64,000 bases of DNA from Nitratireductor aquimarinus (GTDB lineage Bacteria; Pseudomonadota; Alphaproteobacteria; Rhizobiales; Rhizobiaceae): positions 310,001-374,000 of the forward strand of contig NZ_JAFKDE010000002.1 of assembly GCF_017255295.1 (NCBI RefSeq). Direction: 5' to 3'. Positions 24,578-33,144 of the stretch are shown here, in pieces; position 1 is the stretch's first letter; every line of letters begins with the position of its first letter. Both the position numbers and the translations under genes were made by a program. The notes under the pieces were generated by a model. It searched no databases. It worked only from the letters and a program-made list of their open reading frames with translations, and was not told the DNA's origin.

Positions 24578-25632
24578 TCTGTCTTTCCGGCAGTCATGCG
24601 TGTGATGAGTTTGGGTTTGCAGTGGATGAGGCGGGCGCGCGGCTCGCTCTCTTCCTGTGGTTGCTGGTCTTCCGCCTGACCGCCCGAATGCCCATCGCCA
24701 TGGACGTCCACATGGGCGATCAGGCGGCGCATCATTTCCTCGAGCGGCTGCTCGAAGGTGGTGAGGCGATAGGGCGGCCAGTCGGCGGCGGGCAGGTTGT
24801 CAAAGCCGATGAGCGCGATGTCGTCGGGGATCGAACGGTGGCCGCGCAGGCCATCCAGAAACCCGAGCGCCATGGCGTCGTTGGTGGCGAAGACGGCGTC
24901 GGGCTGTTCGTTGCCCGGCAGGGCGAGCAGACGCTCTGCGCAGGCGCGGCCTGCCTCGGTGGACATGGCGTCATTGTTCCAGATGGCGGCGTGCAGCCCC
25001 ACTTCGCGCGCGGCCTCGGAAAAACCTTCGGCGCGCAGCGAGGGCGCCCAGCTTCCCTGCGGACCGCCCAGAACCAGAAGCCGCCTGCGGCCTTCTTCAA
25101 CAAAGAGCCCGGCTGCCATGCGCCCGCCAAGCGGATTGTCGGTGGCGACGGAAAAGCCCTTTTCATGATTGGCCGGGCGGTTAAGCGCGACCAGAAACTG
25201 GCCTTTCTCGATGATCGCGGCGGCGCGGTTTTCGCGCACGACACCGGCGGTCACGATGACGCCGCGCGCCCGCCAGCTCAGCGCCTCTTCAAGCAGCCGG
25301 TCAACTTCTGCGTCGCTCTCGGCATAAAAGAGAAGTGGTTTCAGATGCCATTCCTGAATGGCCTTCAGAAGCCGCGAGAGAACCTGCGCGCGCCAGTCAA
25401 AATTGAGGCGGGTGGTGATGACGGCGACCAGCGGGGCGTCGCCCGTGACCATGGAGCGGGCAAGCGCATTGGGCTGCCAGCCAACCTGTTCAGCCGCCTT
25501 CAGGATGCGTTCGCGGGTTTCCGGCGCAATGCGGCCATTGCCGGTGAAGGCGCGGCTGACCAGCGCCTGCGATACATTTGCCACGCGCGCCACGTCATGG
25601 GAGGTTGCCGTGCCGGATTTGCGCCGCGACAT
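24574..25632 (-). CDS. LacI-family transcriptional regulator
   Basis: A 352-residue LacI repressor. The helix-turn-helix reads HDVARVANVSQALVSRAF near residue 13, followed by the hinge helix (PNALARSMVTG near 54). The effector domain has the usual periplasmic-binding-protein layout, with DAVFATNDAMALGFLDGL near 249 and ALIGFDNLP near 277. It is the first gene of the operon and probably represses it, through the palindromes just upstream. The C-terminal 35 residues are a polar, low-complexity extension. Confidence 0.9.
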   Translation of the reverse strand: MSRRKSGTATSHDVARVANVSQALVSRAFTGNGRIAPETRERILKAAEQVGWQPNALARSMVTGDAPLVAVITTRLNFDWRAQVLSRLLKAIQEWHLKPLLFYAESDAEVDRLLEEALSWRARGVIVTAGVVRENRAAAIIEKGQFLVALNRPANHEKGFSVATDNPLGGRMAAGLFVEEGRRRLLVLGGPQGSWAPSLRAEGFSEAAREVGLHAAIWNNDAMSTEAGRACAERLLALPGNEQPDAVFATNDAMALGFLDGLRGHRSIPDDIALIGFDNLPAADWPPYRLTTFEQPLEEMMRRLIAHVDVHGDGHSGGQAEDQQPQEESEPRARLIHCKPKLITRMTAGKTE

Positions 25633-25640
25633 CGCTCAGC

Positions 25641-25675
25641 CCTCCACCGGTGTGGAGGCGGTACTACGTATTACC
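25641..25675 (-). promoter_or_regulatory. Candidate LacI operators
   Basis: Two palindromes lie eight to 43 bases before the lacI-type start: CCTCCAC-CGGT-GTGGAGG (25641-25658) and GGTACTACGTATTACC (25660-25675, 14 of 16 symmetric). The second has the even-spaced, central-CG symmetry typical of LacI-family sites. They suggest autoregulation of the operon. Confidence 0.55.
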
Positions 25676-25829
25676 AGGGCTGAAATGAAGAACGCGCTGA
25701 CCATGGGGGCGGACCGTCGTTTGAGTGAACGCGATCCGAATAGCCGGCTCAGATGACAGCCACGCTACGCAAGCATGTCAGTTTGCTGACAGCGCTGTGC
25801 AAAACGGGAAAGGGGGATGGAGGAGGGTT

Positions 25830-26771
25830 TTAAAGCCGCTGCTCGACTTCCGTTTTCAGGGTGTTCAGGTCGTGCGTCTGGCCGGCGAGTTTTTCGATGG
25901 CGGCAACCACCAGATCCGTCGCGTGATAATCGGGCTTGTGGCCAAGCCCTTCCACGCGCAGCAGTTCCGCGCTGGGCAGGTCGCGGGCGAGGGCCTCTGA
26001 ATGAATGTCGGGCGAGACCACATCGTCTATTGCACCGGTGATGATGACGGATGGCGTCTTGATGGTGCGGTAGCGGGCGTGGGTGCGTTCGGTCCAGGCA
26101 AGCAGGGCGCATATTTCGCGGGCATTGTGCCGGAACGCTGCCGGCTCAATTGCTTCATGGGCGCGGGTGGCGTGCAGATAGTCGTCCGGCATCGGGTTGG
26201 GCGCAAAGACGCCGCGCGCGGCGCTGCCGATCGAAAGCCGTCCGGCCAGCGGCACGATGAGCCTGCTGAACAGGCTGCCCAGATGCGGGTTTCCGGCTGC
26301 GTGATAATACCAGGCAATCCCGCCCGGCCACGGATAGAGAGCCGGCGAAAGAAAGACGGTTCCAAGGAGCCTGTCCGGGTGGTTCAGCGCCATGGCGGCA
26401 GCGACCGCACCGCCATAGGAATGGCCGACCATGATTGCTTTCTCGATGCCGCGTGCGGTCATCAGCGCCGCAATTGCTTCGGCCTGTCCGTCCGGCAGGA
26501 TGAGGCTTTCCGGCCCGCAGTCGGATTTTCCGTGGCCGGGCCGGTCGATGAAGAGAAGGCGTGTGCGCCCTTCGAGCGCAGTGCGGAAAGAATAGAGCGG
26601 GTCGAGCAGGCTGGCGCTCGCCCCGTGGATGAAGACGACGGGCGGAAGGTCGGCGTTGTCAGCGCCCAGATGCAGGCTGTTCAGCCTGTAACCGCCAATG
26701 TCCGTGCGGACACCGCGATCCGGGTCTGATCCCGCCGTGTTCTGGCTGTCGGTCTTGTGCACAAGGTTCAT
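25830..26771 (-). CDS. Alpha/beta hydrolase
   Basis: A 313-residue alpha/beta hydrolase. The nucleophile elbow is GHSYGG near residue 110, the oxyanion region VVFIHGASAS near 43, and the catalytic acid and His are likely in GAIDDVVSP near 243 and GLGHKPDY near 271. No signal peptide is seen. The start at 26771 (MNLVHKTD) is preferred to one six codons earlier. It stands alone on the minus strand. The substrate is unknown; haloperoxidase or esterase relatives are possible. Confidence 0.8.
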   Translation of the reverse strand: MNLVHKTDSQNTAGSDPDRGVRTDIGGYRLNSLHLGADNADLPPVVFIHGASASLLDPLYSFRTALEGRTRLLFIDRPGHGKSDCGPESLILPDGQAEAIAALMTARGIEKAIMVGHSYGGAVAAAMALNHPDRLLGTVFLSPALYPWPGGIAWYYHAAGNPHLGSLFSRLIVPLAGRLSIGSAARGVFAPNPMPDDYLHATRAHEAIEPAAFRHNAREICALLAWTERTHARYRTIKTPSVIITGAIDDVVSPDIHSEALARDLPSAELLRVEGLGHKPDYHATDLVVAAIEKLAGQTHDLNTLKTEVEQRL

Positions 26772-26849
26772 GATCGCCGGCCCCGCCACACTCTCTCAAA
26801 CGGGATGGTTAGCCGGTTGGGGGCGGGTGGTCCAGAAATAAGCCCTGTT

Positions 26850-27488
26850 CTAAAGCCTGCGCCCCACGATGAAGGGCCGGGCGTCGCGGCCGTTAGATGC
26901 ATGATAGGCGCATTCGATGACCTCGAAGCCGGCCCTTTTCAGCAGCTTATTGACCTCCGCAGCAGACAGGAAGTCCACATGCGGGGCCTTGCCAACCATC
27001 TGCATGAGCGGCACGACAACGCGAAAGACCGGGTTCATGTCTTTGAGGCACGGCGTCTTGGTGAGGAGGAGCCCGCCCGGTTTCAGCGCCTGGCGGATGT
27101 TGCCCAGCGCGCGGCTGCTGTCTTCCAGAAGATGCAGGACATTGAAGCCAAGCACGGCGTCGAAGCTTTCCGCCGGCCAGTCCGCGCTTTCAGGAGCGGC
27201 CACCTCGAATGTCACATTCCCGATGCCTTCGCTGTGGGCCTTCTCACGCGCAATCGCGATCATCTCGCTGGAAATGTCGGTCGCCAGCAGGCTTTCAACC
27301 GAAGGCGCGAGTTTGAGCGCCGTGGTGCCCGTGCCGCAACCGAATTCCAGCACCCGGTCGCCAGGCCGCAGATAATGGCGCACACGCTCCAGCGTCCGTT
27401 CATATCCACCCATGTCTGAAATGGGGTCGCTGGCGTATTTGCGTGCGATGCGATCCCAAAAACGCGCATTGTCGGCAGTGCGAAACAT
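26850..27488 (-). CDS. Class I SAM-dependent methyltransferase
   Basis: A 212-residue methyltransferase starting MFRTADNARFWDRIARKYA; AAGGAGA precedes the ATG at 27488. Motif I is VLEFGCGTGTTAL near residue 46, then the acidic ATDIS near 68 and GLLLTKTPCLKD near 133. Relatives act on small molecules or quinones. It is divergent from a LysR regulator 83 bases away, which may control it. Confidence 0.85.
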   Translation of the reverse strand: MFRTADNARFWDRIARKYASDPISDMGGYERTLERVRHYLRPGDRVLEFGCGTGTTALKLAPSVESLLATDISSEMIAIAREKAHSEGIGNVTFEVAAPESADWPAESFDAVLGFNVLHLLEDSSRALGNIRQALKPGGLLLTKTPCLKDMNPVFRVVVPLMQMVGKAPHVDFLSAAEVNKLLKRAGFEVIECAYHASNGRDARPFIVGRRL

Positions 27489-27571
27489 GATCGTCTCCTT
27501 TGGCGCGTTCCCTATCATATGCGCAAAAATTGAAAATTGCGGAACACTGCAGATCCAATATACATATTTGC

Positions 27572-28477
27572 ATGACGAATATTGACTGGAACCGCGCCCG
27601 CGCCTTTCTCGCCACGGCGGAGACAGGCTCTCTTTCCGCTGCGGCCCGTGAATTGGGGCTCACGCAGCCGACGCTTTCCAGACAGGTTGCGCAGCTTGAG
27701 GCGGATCTGGGCGTCACCCTGTTCGAGCGGGTCGGCAAGAAGCTGGTTCTGACGGAAACGGGCGAAAGCCTGCTGGAGCATGTGCGCGCCATGGGCGAGG
27801 CCGCGCTCGCCATGCGTGTCGCCGCCTCGGGGCGGGCGGAAGAGGTGGCCGGGCGTGTCAGCATTTCAGCGACCGACACCTATGCCGCCTATATCCTGCC
27901 CGAAATCATGGAGCGCATTCGCCGTGAAGCGCCGCAGATCACCATTGCCGTCATCTCAAGCGACAGTCTGAGCGATCTGCGGCGGCGGGAGGCGGATATC
28001 GCGATCCGTCATGTGCGGCCGCAAGAGGATGGCCTGATCGGGCGGCTCGTCTGTGAAAGCACGGCGCATTTTTATGCTTCCGAGAGCTGGGTTGCCGCAC
28101 ATGGTCATCCCGGTGCGGTGTCAGGCATCGCGCCGCACGAGTTCGTCGGCTACGAAGATGCGGAGCGTTTCGCCGCATTCCTGAGGGGCGTGGGAGCCGA
28201 GATTGGCGCGGAGGATTTTCGGCTGGTCTCAAAGAACTCGGTGGTCATCTGGGAGCTGGTGCGGCGCGGGCAGGGCGTCAGCCTGATGAGCCGCGAGATC
28301 GCCGAGCGCGCCTCTGGCATCGTCGAGCTGTTCCCTGCGCTTGAGGCCGTGCGCTTTCCGGTCTGGCTCGTCACCCACCGCGAACTGCGCACCAGCAAAC
28401 GCATCCGGCTTGTCTATGACATTCTGGCGCAGGAACTGGAGCGCATCACGCGCGAAGCCAGAAAATCAGCCGGTTAA
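27572..28477 (+). CDS. LysR-family transcriptional regulator
   Basis: A 301-residue LysR regulator. The N-terminal helix-turn-helix is SLSAAARELGLTQPTLSRQV near residue 23, the effector domain starts near 92 (VSISATDTYAAYILPEIM). I start it at the ATG at 27572 because the family begins a few residues before WNRARAFL. The divergent methyltransferase shares its promoter region, the classic arrangement for a LysR target. No effector can be named. Confidence 0.9.
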   Translation: MTNIDWNRARAFLATAETGSLSAAARELGLTQPTLSRQVAQLEADLGVTLFERVGKKLVLTETGESLLEHVRAMGEAALAMRVAASGRAEEVAGRVSISATDTYAAYILPEIMERIRREAPQITIAVISSDSLSDLRRREADIAIRHVRPQEDGLIGRLVCESTAHFYASESWVAAHGHPGAVSGIAPHEFVGYEDAERFAAFLRGVGAEIGAEDFRLVSKNSVVIWELVRRGQGVSLMSREIAERASGIVELFPALEAVRFPVWLVTHRELRTSKRIRLVYDILAQELERITREARKSAG

Positions 28478-28647
28478 ACGCCTGCCGGAAACGCCTGAAA
28501 GCCGGTGGTCCCGGGGTGATTTTCGGGGAAATCAGTGCGCCGGCTGTTACTTTCCCATGGAATTCACTTGAAATTCTTATTCTATGAATAATAACATATA
28601 GATGGGTTATATTGATGGTTGTATTTTAATATAAGGTATTTCAATCC

Positions 28648-29097
28648 ATGGTTTTTGATTTTACGGTCGGTTTTATCGTCAGCCTCATTTCGATGTTCAT
28701 CCATCTTTTGGCGACGATCATCATCGCCAAGGTGGTTTATGCGCTGAAGTCGGATTTTGATGAAAAAGGGAACCTGTTTTTATCGTTCTCCCTGACGATC
28801 ATGTATTTGATTCTTTCGGTCGCGCTGTTTGCATCCGTCACGGTTTGGGGGCTGCTCTTCTATTGGCTCGGCCTGGTCGATAATTTCGGCAATGGCTTCT
28901 ATTCCGCGCTGGTCAGCTACACCACGCTCGGCTTCGGCGACGCCTCCCAGATGAGCGAAACCCGGCTTGTCGGTCCGATGGCGGCGGCCAGCGGCATTCT
29001 CATGTTCAGCTGGGCTGCGGCCGTGCTGATCTACGTCCTCCAGGCGCATCTGCCCTATTTCATCACCAAGAAAGACACGACGCCTTCAAAGAGCTGA
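28648..29097 (+). CDS. Two-helix potassium channel
   Basis: A 149-residue membrane protein with four hydrophobic stretches. Between the last two lies the pore helix and filter SYTTLGFGD near residues 89-97, a variant of the K+ channel filter TVGYGD. The family is Ion_trans_2. There is no cytoplasmic RCK/TrkA_N domain, so gating would differ from larger channels. The 80 bases upstream are strikingly A+T-rich compared with the rest of the chromosome. The start has no good ribosome-binding site. It could be mobile or recently acquired. Confidence 0.8.
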   Translation: MVFDFTVGFIVSLISMFIHLLATIIIAKVVYALKSDFDEKGNLFLSFSLTIMYLILSVALFASVTVWGLLFYWLGLVDNFGNGFYSALVSYTTLGFGDASQMSETRLVGPMAAASGILMFSWAAAVLIYVLQAHLPYFITKKDTTPSKS

Positions 29098-29203
29098 GTC
29101 GATCTTCGCTTGAACTGTCTCCGCTGCAGGAAGGGCGTCGTCTTCGGTTTCTATCCCGCGCGCCTTCGCTGCCAAATGCATTGAAACGCACGGGAATCCA
29201 GAA

Positions 29204-31171
29204 ATGTCGACACGATCGCACGCGGCGCAGACCCGGCCAAACTCATGGCTTCGTGAGTTGACGCGCCTGAAGCCGGCGCACTGGCCCATCGGGCGCTGCC
29301 TGAGGGCCTCCCTGTCCGTGGCCCTGCCAATTCTGGCGGGGATCATGTCGGGCTCCGCCGGCTCCTTCATGGTCATGTCGCTTGGCGCTCTAGGCCTGTG
29401 TCTGGGAGAGAAGGACAGCCCCTATATCGAACGGTTCCGCGAGGTCGCGATCATCGCGCCGATCGGAGCGCTTGGCTTTTTTCTGGGCTATGTGGGGCAT
29501 CTCGACTGGGCCTTTGTCGTCGCCGCAATGACCGTGGTGGCGTTCGTGGTCGGGCTCATCGGCTCTTACGGATCGGTTCTCGCTTCCGCTCTGGTTCAGG
29601 CGCTGCTCATGGGCTGTATCGCTATCGCGCTTCCCGCGATTGCGCCTTTCTGGAAGCCGGCTGCCTATTTCCTCGCGGGCTGCGGCTTCTACGCCGTTCT
29701 GCTCGGCGTGGAGGCGCTTTTCTTCCGCAAGCGCCCCTTCATCGTTCTGGTCGCCAACCTGCTTGAAGGGCTTTCGAGGCTTGCGCTGGCGCGTTCCAAA
29801 AATGCCGAAGCCGCCGAAGAGGAAACCATTCGCCGGACGATCACGGACAAGATGTCCACGGGCTTCGCCAGCCTGCTTTCCGGCCGCTATCATCAGCATG
29901 GGCGGCCTTCGGCGCATCTCGATTGGGAGTCGTCCGTCCTTCAGGGGCTCAGCCGCATTTTCACCGCGACGCTGGCGTCGAACAAGCCGGATAACCTTGA
30001 GCAGGCTGCGCATGAACTCAAGCGTCTCGCAGCGCTGGTGCGCGATGAAAAACCTGCACCGGCCGCCGACGGCGCATTCGCCGATACGCTGCTAAGCCGT
30101 TCGGTAGAGCACTTCACCGCGATGTACTGGAGCGCAGGCTCTTCAGAAAAAATCGCGCCGCCGCACGTGGCTTCAGGCGCGGTTTCCGTGTCGAAGCGCG
30201 TCGGGTTCGCGGAGGCTTTGAAGTTCGACCGCGAGGCCATCAGGTCCGCCGCCGTTCTGGCGCTGTGCGTCTGCATCGCGTTCGCCACCCGCTGGGTGAA
30301 CGATGGCAATCACTGGTACTGGACGCCCCTCACGGTCATCATCGTTCTGAGGCCCGATCTGGGTTCCATCTTCGTCCGGTCCGTCCACCGTGTCATCGGC
30401 ACGGTTCTGGGCGTTCTGGTCGGGGTTGCTGCCTTTGCCCTGTTCCCGAAAGGCATCGCGCTGGTCTGCGTTCTGGCGGTTCTTGCAGGCATTCTTCCGT
30501 GGGCGGCGCAGCGCGCCTACTGGATGGCGACATTTGTGGCCACGCCGATGGTGCTGATCCTTATCGACATCACGTCGCCGGGCGCAGGCACAACCGATTA
30601 CGGTCTGCAGCGGCTGGTCGACACGCTGATCGGCGGAGCGATCATTCTTGTGTTCGGCTACTTCATCTGGCCGCGCACGCATTCGCATGAGCTGGAGCGC
30701 AGCTTCCAGAGCGCGCGGGAAAAGATCGCCGCCTATCTTCTCGCCCTGAAGCCTGTGAACGCTTCGCAGCCCGATCCCCAGATCGGCGCAAAAAAACGGC
30801 AGGCCTATGTGGCGCTTGCCGCGATGCGCAAGAAGATCAACGCAGCCATGCTCGAACCCGCCCCGGCGGGCCCCGAGGCCGCTGCATGGTACCCGCTCGT
30901 AACGGGTGCGGAGCGCGTCTGCGACGGTATCGGCGCATGGTCAGCCAGATATACGGTGGCCGAGAATCAGGAAGCCATTGTCGATGCGCTCGCAGCCAGA
31001 ATCGCCGGAAGCAAACCGGACGGCTGCGCCGGCATCGTGGAGGATGAAGTGAATGGCGACCCGTTCATGGCCTTCGCTTCGAACATCTGCGCGGCCTTCG
31101 ACCAGATCGATGGTTTCATGGAGAAGAAAGACGTGGGTGCGAAGGGGCAGGCAGCCCCCGCAGCCGCGTAA
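29204..31171 (+). CDS. FUSC-family inner-membrane exporter
   Basis: A 655-residue protein of the fusaric-acid-resistance/aromatic-acid exporter (FUSC, AaeB-like) family. Two hydrophobic blocks, residues 30-180 and 345-490, each hold about six helices. They are separated by a cytoplasmic stretch near 180-340; a soluble C-terminal region follows. The second block has the family's WVNDGNHWYWTPLTVIIVLR motif near 365. Such pumps export aromatic acids or drugs with a membrane-fusion partner, which is not seen nearby. Confidence 0.82.
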   Translation: MSTRSHAAQTRPNSWLRELTRLKPAHWPIGRCLRASLSVALPILAGIMSGSAGSFMVMSLGALGLCLGEKDSPYIERFREVAIIAPIGALGFFLGYVGHLDWAFVVAAMTVVAFVVGLIGSYGSVLASALVQALLMGCIAIALPAIAPFWKPAAYFLAGCGFYAVLLGVEALFFRKRPFIVLVANLLEGLSRLALARSKNAEAAEEETIRRTITDKMSTGFASLLSGRYHQHGRPSAHLDWESSVLQGLSRIFTATLASNKPDNLEQAAHELKRLAALVRDEKPAPAADGAFADTLLSRSVEHFTAMYWSAGSSEKIAPPHVASGAVSVSKRVGFAEALKFDREAIRSAAVLALCVCIAFATRWVNDGNHWYWTPLTVIIVLRPDLGSIFVRSVHRVIGTVLGVLVGVAAFALFPKGIALVCVLAVLAGILPWAAQRAYWMATFVATPMVLILIDITSPGAGTTDYGLQRLVDTLIGGAIILVFGYFIWPRTHSHELERSFQSAREKIAAYLLALKPVNASQPDPQIGAKKRQAYVALAAMRKKINAAMLEPAPAGPEAAAWYPLVTGAERVCDGIGAWSARYTVAENQEAIVDALAARIAGSKPDGCAGIVEDEVNGDPFMAFASNICAAFDQIDGFMEKKDVGAKGQAAPAAA

Positions 31172-31413
31172 CGCCCGCACAGGGCGCCTCTGAGAGCCGA
31201 TCAGGGGAGTGGCGCGACTTTGTTCGCACGCTCCCCTGATTGCGCGCTGTAGGGCGGTAAGAGCGCCTTGTTTCCAGTCTCAAAAGACAGGCCGTGCTTT
31301 CGCGATGCGAAGCGGGGTGTTTTGTGCGGATTGGGGAGGCGAACAATCGAACAGACGGACTGTCCAGCGCAATGCTGCGCGGCACTTAGTCATCCATCGA
31401 TTTTTCAAGGAAA

Positions 31414-31490
31414 TGGCGCGCCCGAAAGGATTCGAACCTCTGACCCCCAGATTCGTAGTCTGGTGCTCTATCCAGCTGAGCTACGGGCGC
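31414..31490 (-). tRNA. tRNA-Arg(ACG)
   Basis: Read on the minus strand, the acceptor GCGCCCG pairs with CGGGCGC and the encoded end is GCCA. The D arm is GCTCAGCTGGATAGAGC. The anticodon loop is CTACGAA inside CCAGA/TCTGG, giving ACG. The T arm is CAGAGGTTCGAATCC-like. All four arms are intact, so it is a functional Arg tRNA for CGN codons. Confidence 0.97.
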
Positions 31491-31629
31491 GTGCCGCCTT
31501 GGCGACTGTCGAAGCAGTGTTCGCTGCCGCCGACCGCGGTTAACTAGCGAGTGCGGCGTAGAATTGCAAGCGCTATCGAAGGAATTTTCTGGATATCTGC
31601 ACAGCTTGTCCAATTAGCGTCATTTAAGG

Positions 31630-33084
31630 TCAGCCCAGACGCGGTTGATCGGGGATGCTGATCGCGAAAACCGTATGTCCGCCAGTGCTTTCCACAAGCT
31701 CCAGCGCGCCGCCATGCGCCCGCACCAATTCCTGTGCAATTGCCAGGCCAAGCCCGGTTCCCCCGCTTTTTGCGGAGCCGCGGAAGGGCGCAAACAGGTT
31801 TTCGCGTGCTTTTTGCGGCAGGCCGGGGCCGGTGTCGGTCACATAGATTCGCGCCGTGTGGTCCTCCCGGTCGGCAGCGACCGTCAGGCGCTTGATGACG
31901 GATGGTTCGCTGTCGCCCGCCATCGCCTGAATGGCGTTGCGGCAAAGATTCGCCAGCACGCGGAAGAGATGTTCCGAATCGGCGTTGATCTCGAAATCCT
32001 CCGGCACCGCATTCACGAATTCGATTCGGTCATCGGTTTCGAGCGGCAGCACGCTCTGCACCTCGTCCACCAGCGCATGAAGCCGCAGACGGCGGCGGGT
32101 CGGCGGGGCTTCCTGCGTGCGGCCATAGTTGAGAACGCCTTCGGTGTAGATCACGGCGCGGTCGAGCGTGCGCAGCAGGCGCGGCGTCAGCATCTTCACC
32201 GCCGGATCGTCCACCGTGCTCAGCCTGTCAGACATCAGATGGGCCGAGGCCAGCATGTTGCGCATGTCGTGGTTGATCTTGGAGACAGCCAGTCCCAGAT
32301 CGGCAAGCCGCTTCTGTTCGCCCAGCGTTTTCTGAAGCGCCGACTGCATGCGCGCCAGCTCGCGTTCTGCAACGCCGATCTCGTCGCCGCGTTCTTCCGG
32401 CGAGATGACGCGACGCGGATCGTCCGGCGTTGCGGCGAAGGAGAGCATGGACTGTGTCATCGCGCGGATCGGGCGGATCATGATCCGGTTGATGGCGTAG
32501 AAGACCAGTGTGGCCGTGAAGAGCGAGATGATCAACGAGAGAAACGCCACATTGCGCGCATAGGTGAGCATGGCGTCGCGCAAGCCCGCATCGGGTATCA
32601 GGATCTCGAAGATTTTGCCCGTGTCGCCCACGGTTCCGTAGATGCGGAATACACGGTCGCCGCCGAAGAAAAGTGTCGAGAAGGTCTGTGCAATGGCGGC
32701 CGTCGGCGTGATGGCGTCAAGGTCGATATGTTCGTCCACCATGGGCGGCATGTCGGTCACGACGAGAATGCGGGAGACATCCGCATCACGCACGGCGATG
32801 GCTTTCACGCCGGTGGCCATCAACAGCTCGTCGCGGATGGGCGGGGCGAGTTTTTCGTCTTCGCCTTCCATCAGGATGATGCTCACGGAGGCCGCGTTCT
32901 CGAGCCGCTGCATCATCCACTGCATGCCGAAATTGGCGACCGAAGGGATGAAGATCAGCACTTCGGCGATCATCACGAAAAGGATGGTGAGAACCAGAAG
33001 CTTGGTGGAGAGGCCGCGCGTCAGCGGCACCGTGTCGGTCTCGCGCGGCTTTTCGCCGGTATCGCCCGCCATTTTCTCTGCCAT
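31630..33084 (-). CDS. Sensor histidine kinase
   Basis: A 484-residue membrane kinase. Two membrane segments (near residues 28-48 and 178-200) flank a periplasmic sensor of about 125 residues. A HAMP domain follows, then the H box SKINHDMRNMLASAHL near 268, the N box FRVLANLCRNAIQAM near 383, the G1 box DTGPGLP near 425 and the G2 box GGTGLGLAIAQEL near 448. No response regulator is next to it. It lies 60 bases after the flavoprotein gene on the same strand, so they may share a transcript. The signal is unknown. Confidence 0.88.
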   Translation of the reverse strand: MAEKMAGDTGEKPRETDTVPLTRGLSTKLLVLTILFVMIAEVLIFIPSVANFGMQWMMQRLENAASVSIILMEGEDEKLAPPIRDELLMATGVKAIAVRDADVSRILVVTDMPPMVDEHIDLDAITPTAAIAQTFSTLFFGGDRVFRIYGTVGDTGKIFEILIPDAGLRDAMLTYARNVAFLSLIISLFTATLVFYAINRIMIRPIRAMTQSMLSFAATPDDPRRVISPEERGDEIGVAERELARMQSALQKTLGEQKRLADLGLAVSKINHDMRNMLASAHLMSDRLSTVDDPAVKMLTPRLLRTLDRAVIYTEGVLNYGRTQEAPPTRRRLRLHALVDEVQSVLPLETDDRIEFVNAVPEDFEINADSEHLFRVLANLCRNAIQAMAGDSEPSVIKRLTVAADREDHTARIYVTDTGPGLPQKARENLFAPFRGSAKSGGTGLGLAIAQELVRAHGGALELVESTGGHTVFAISIPDQPRLG

Positions 33085-33144
33085 CGCTCAGCGTCTCTCC
33101 GGGCCAGATGCGGCTTTGTTGGTCGTGGGCGCTCTCAAGGCTGA

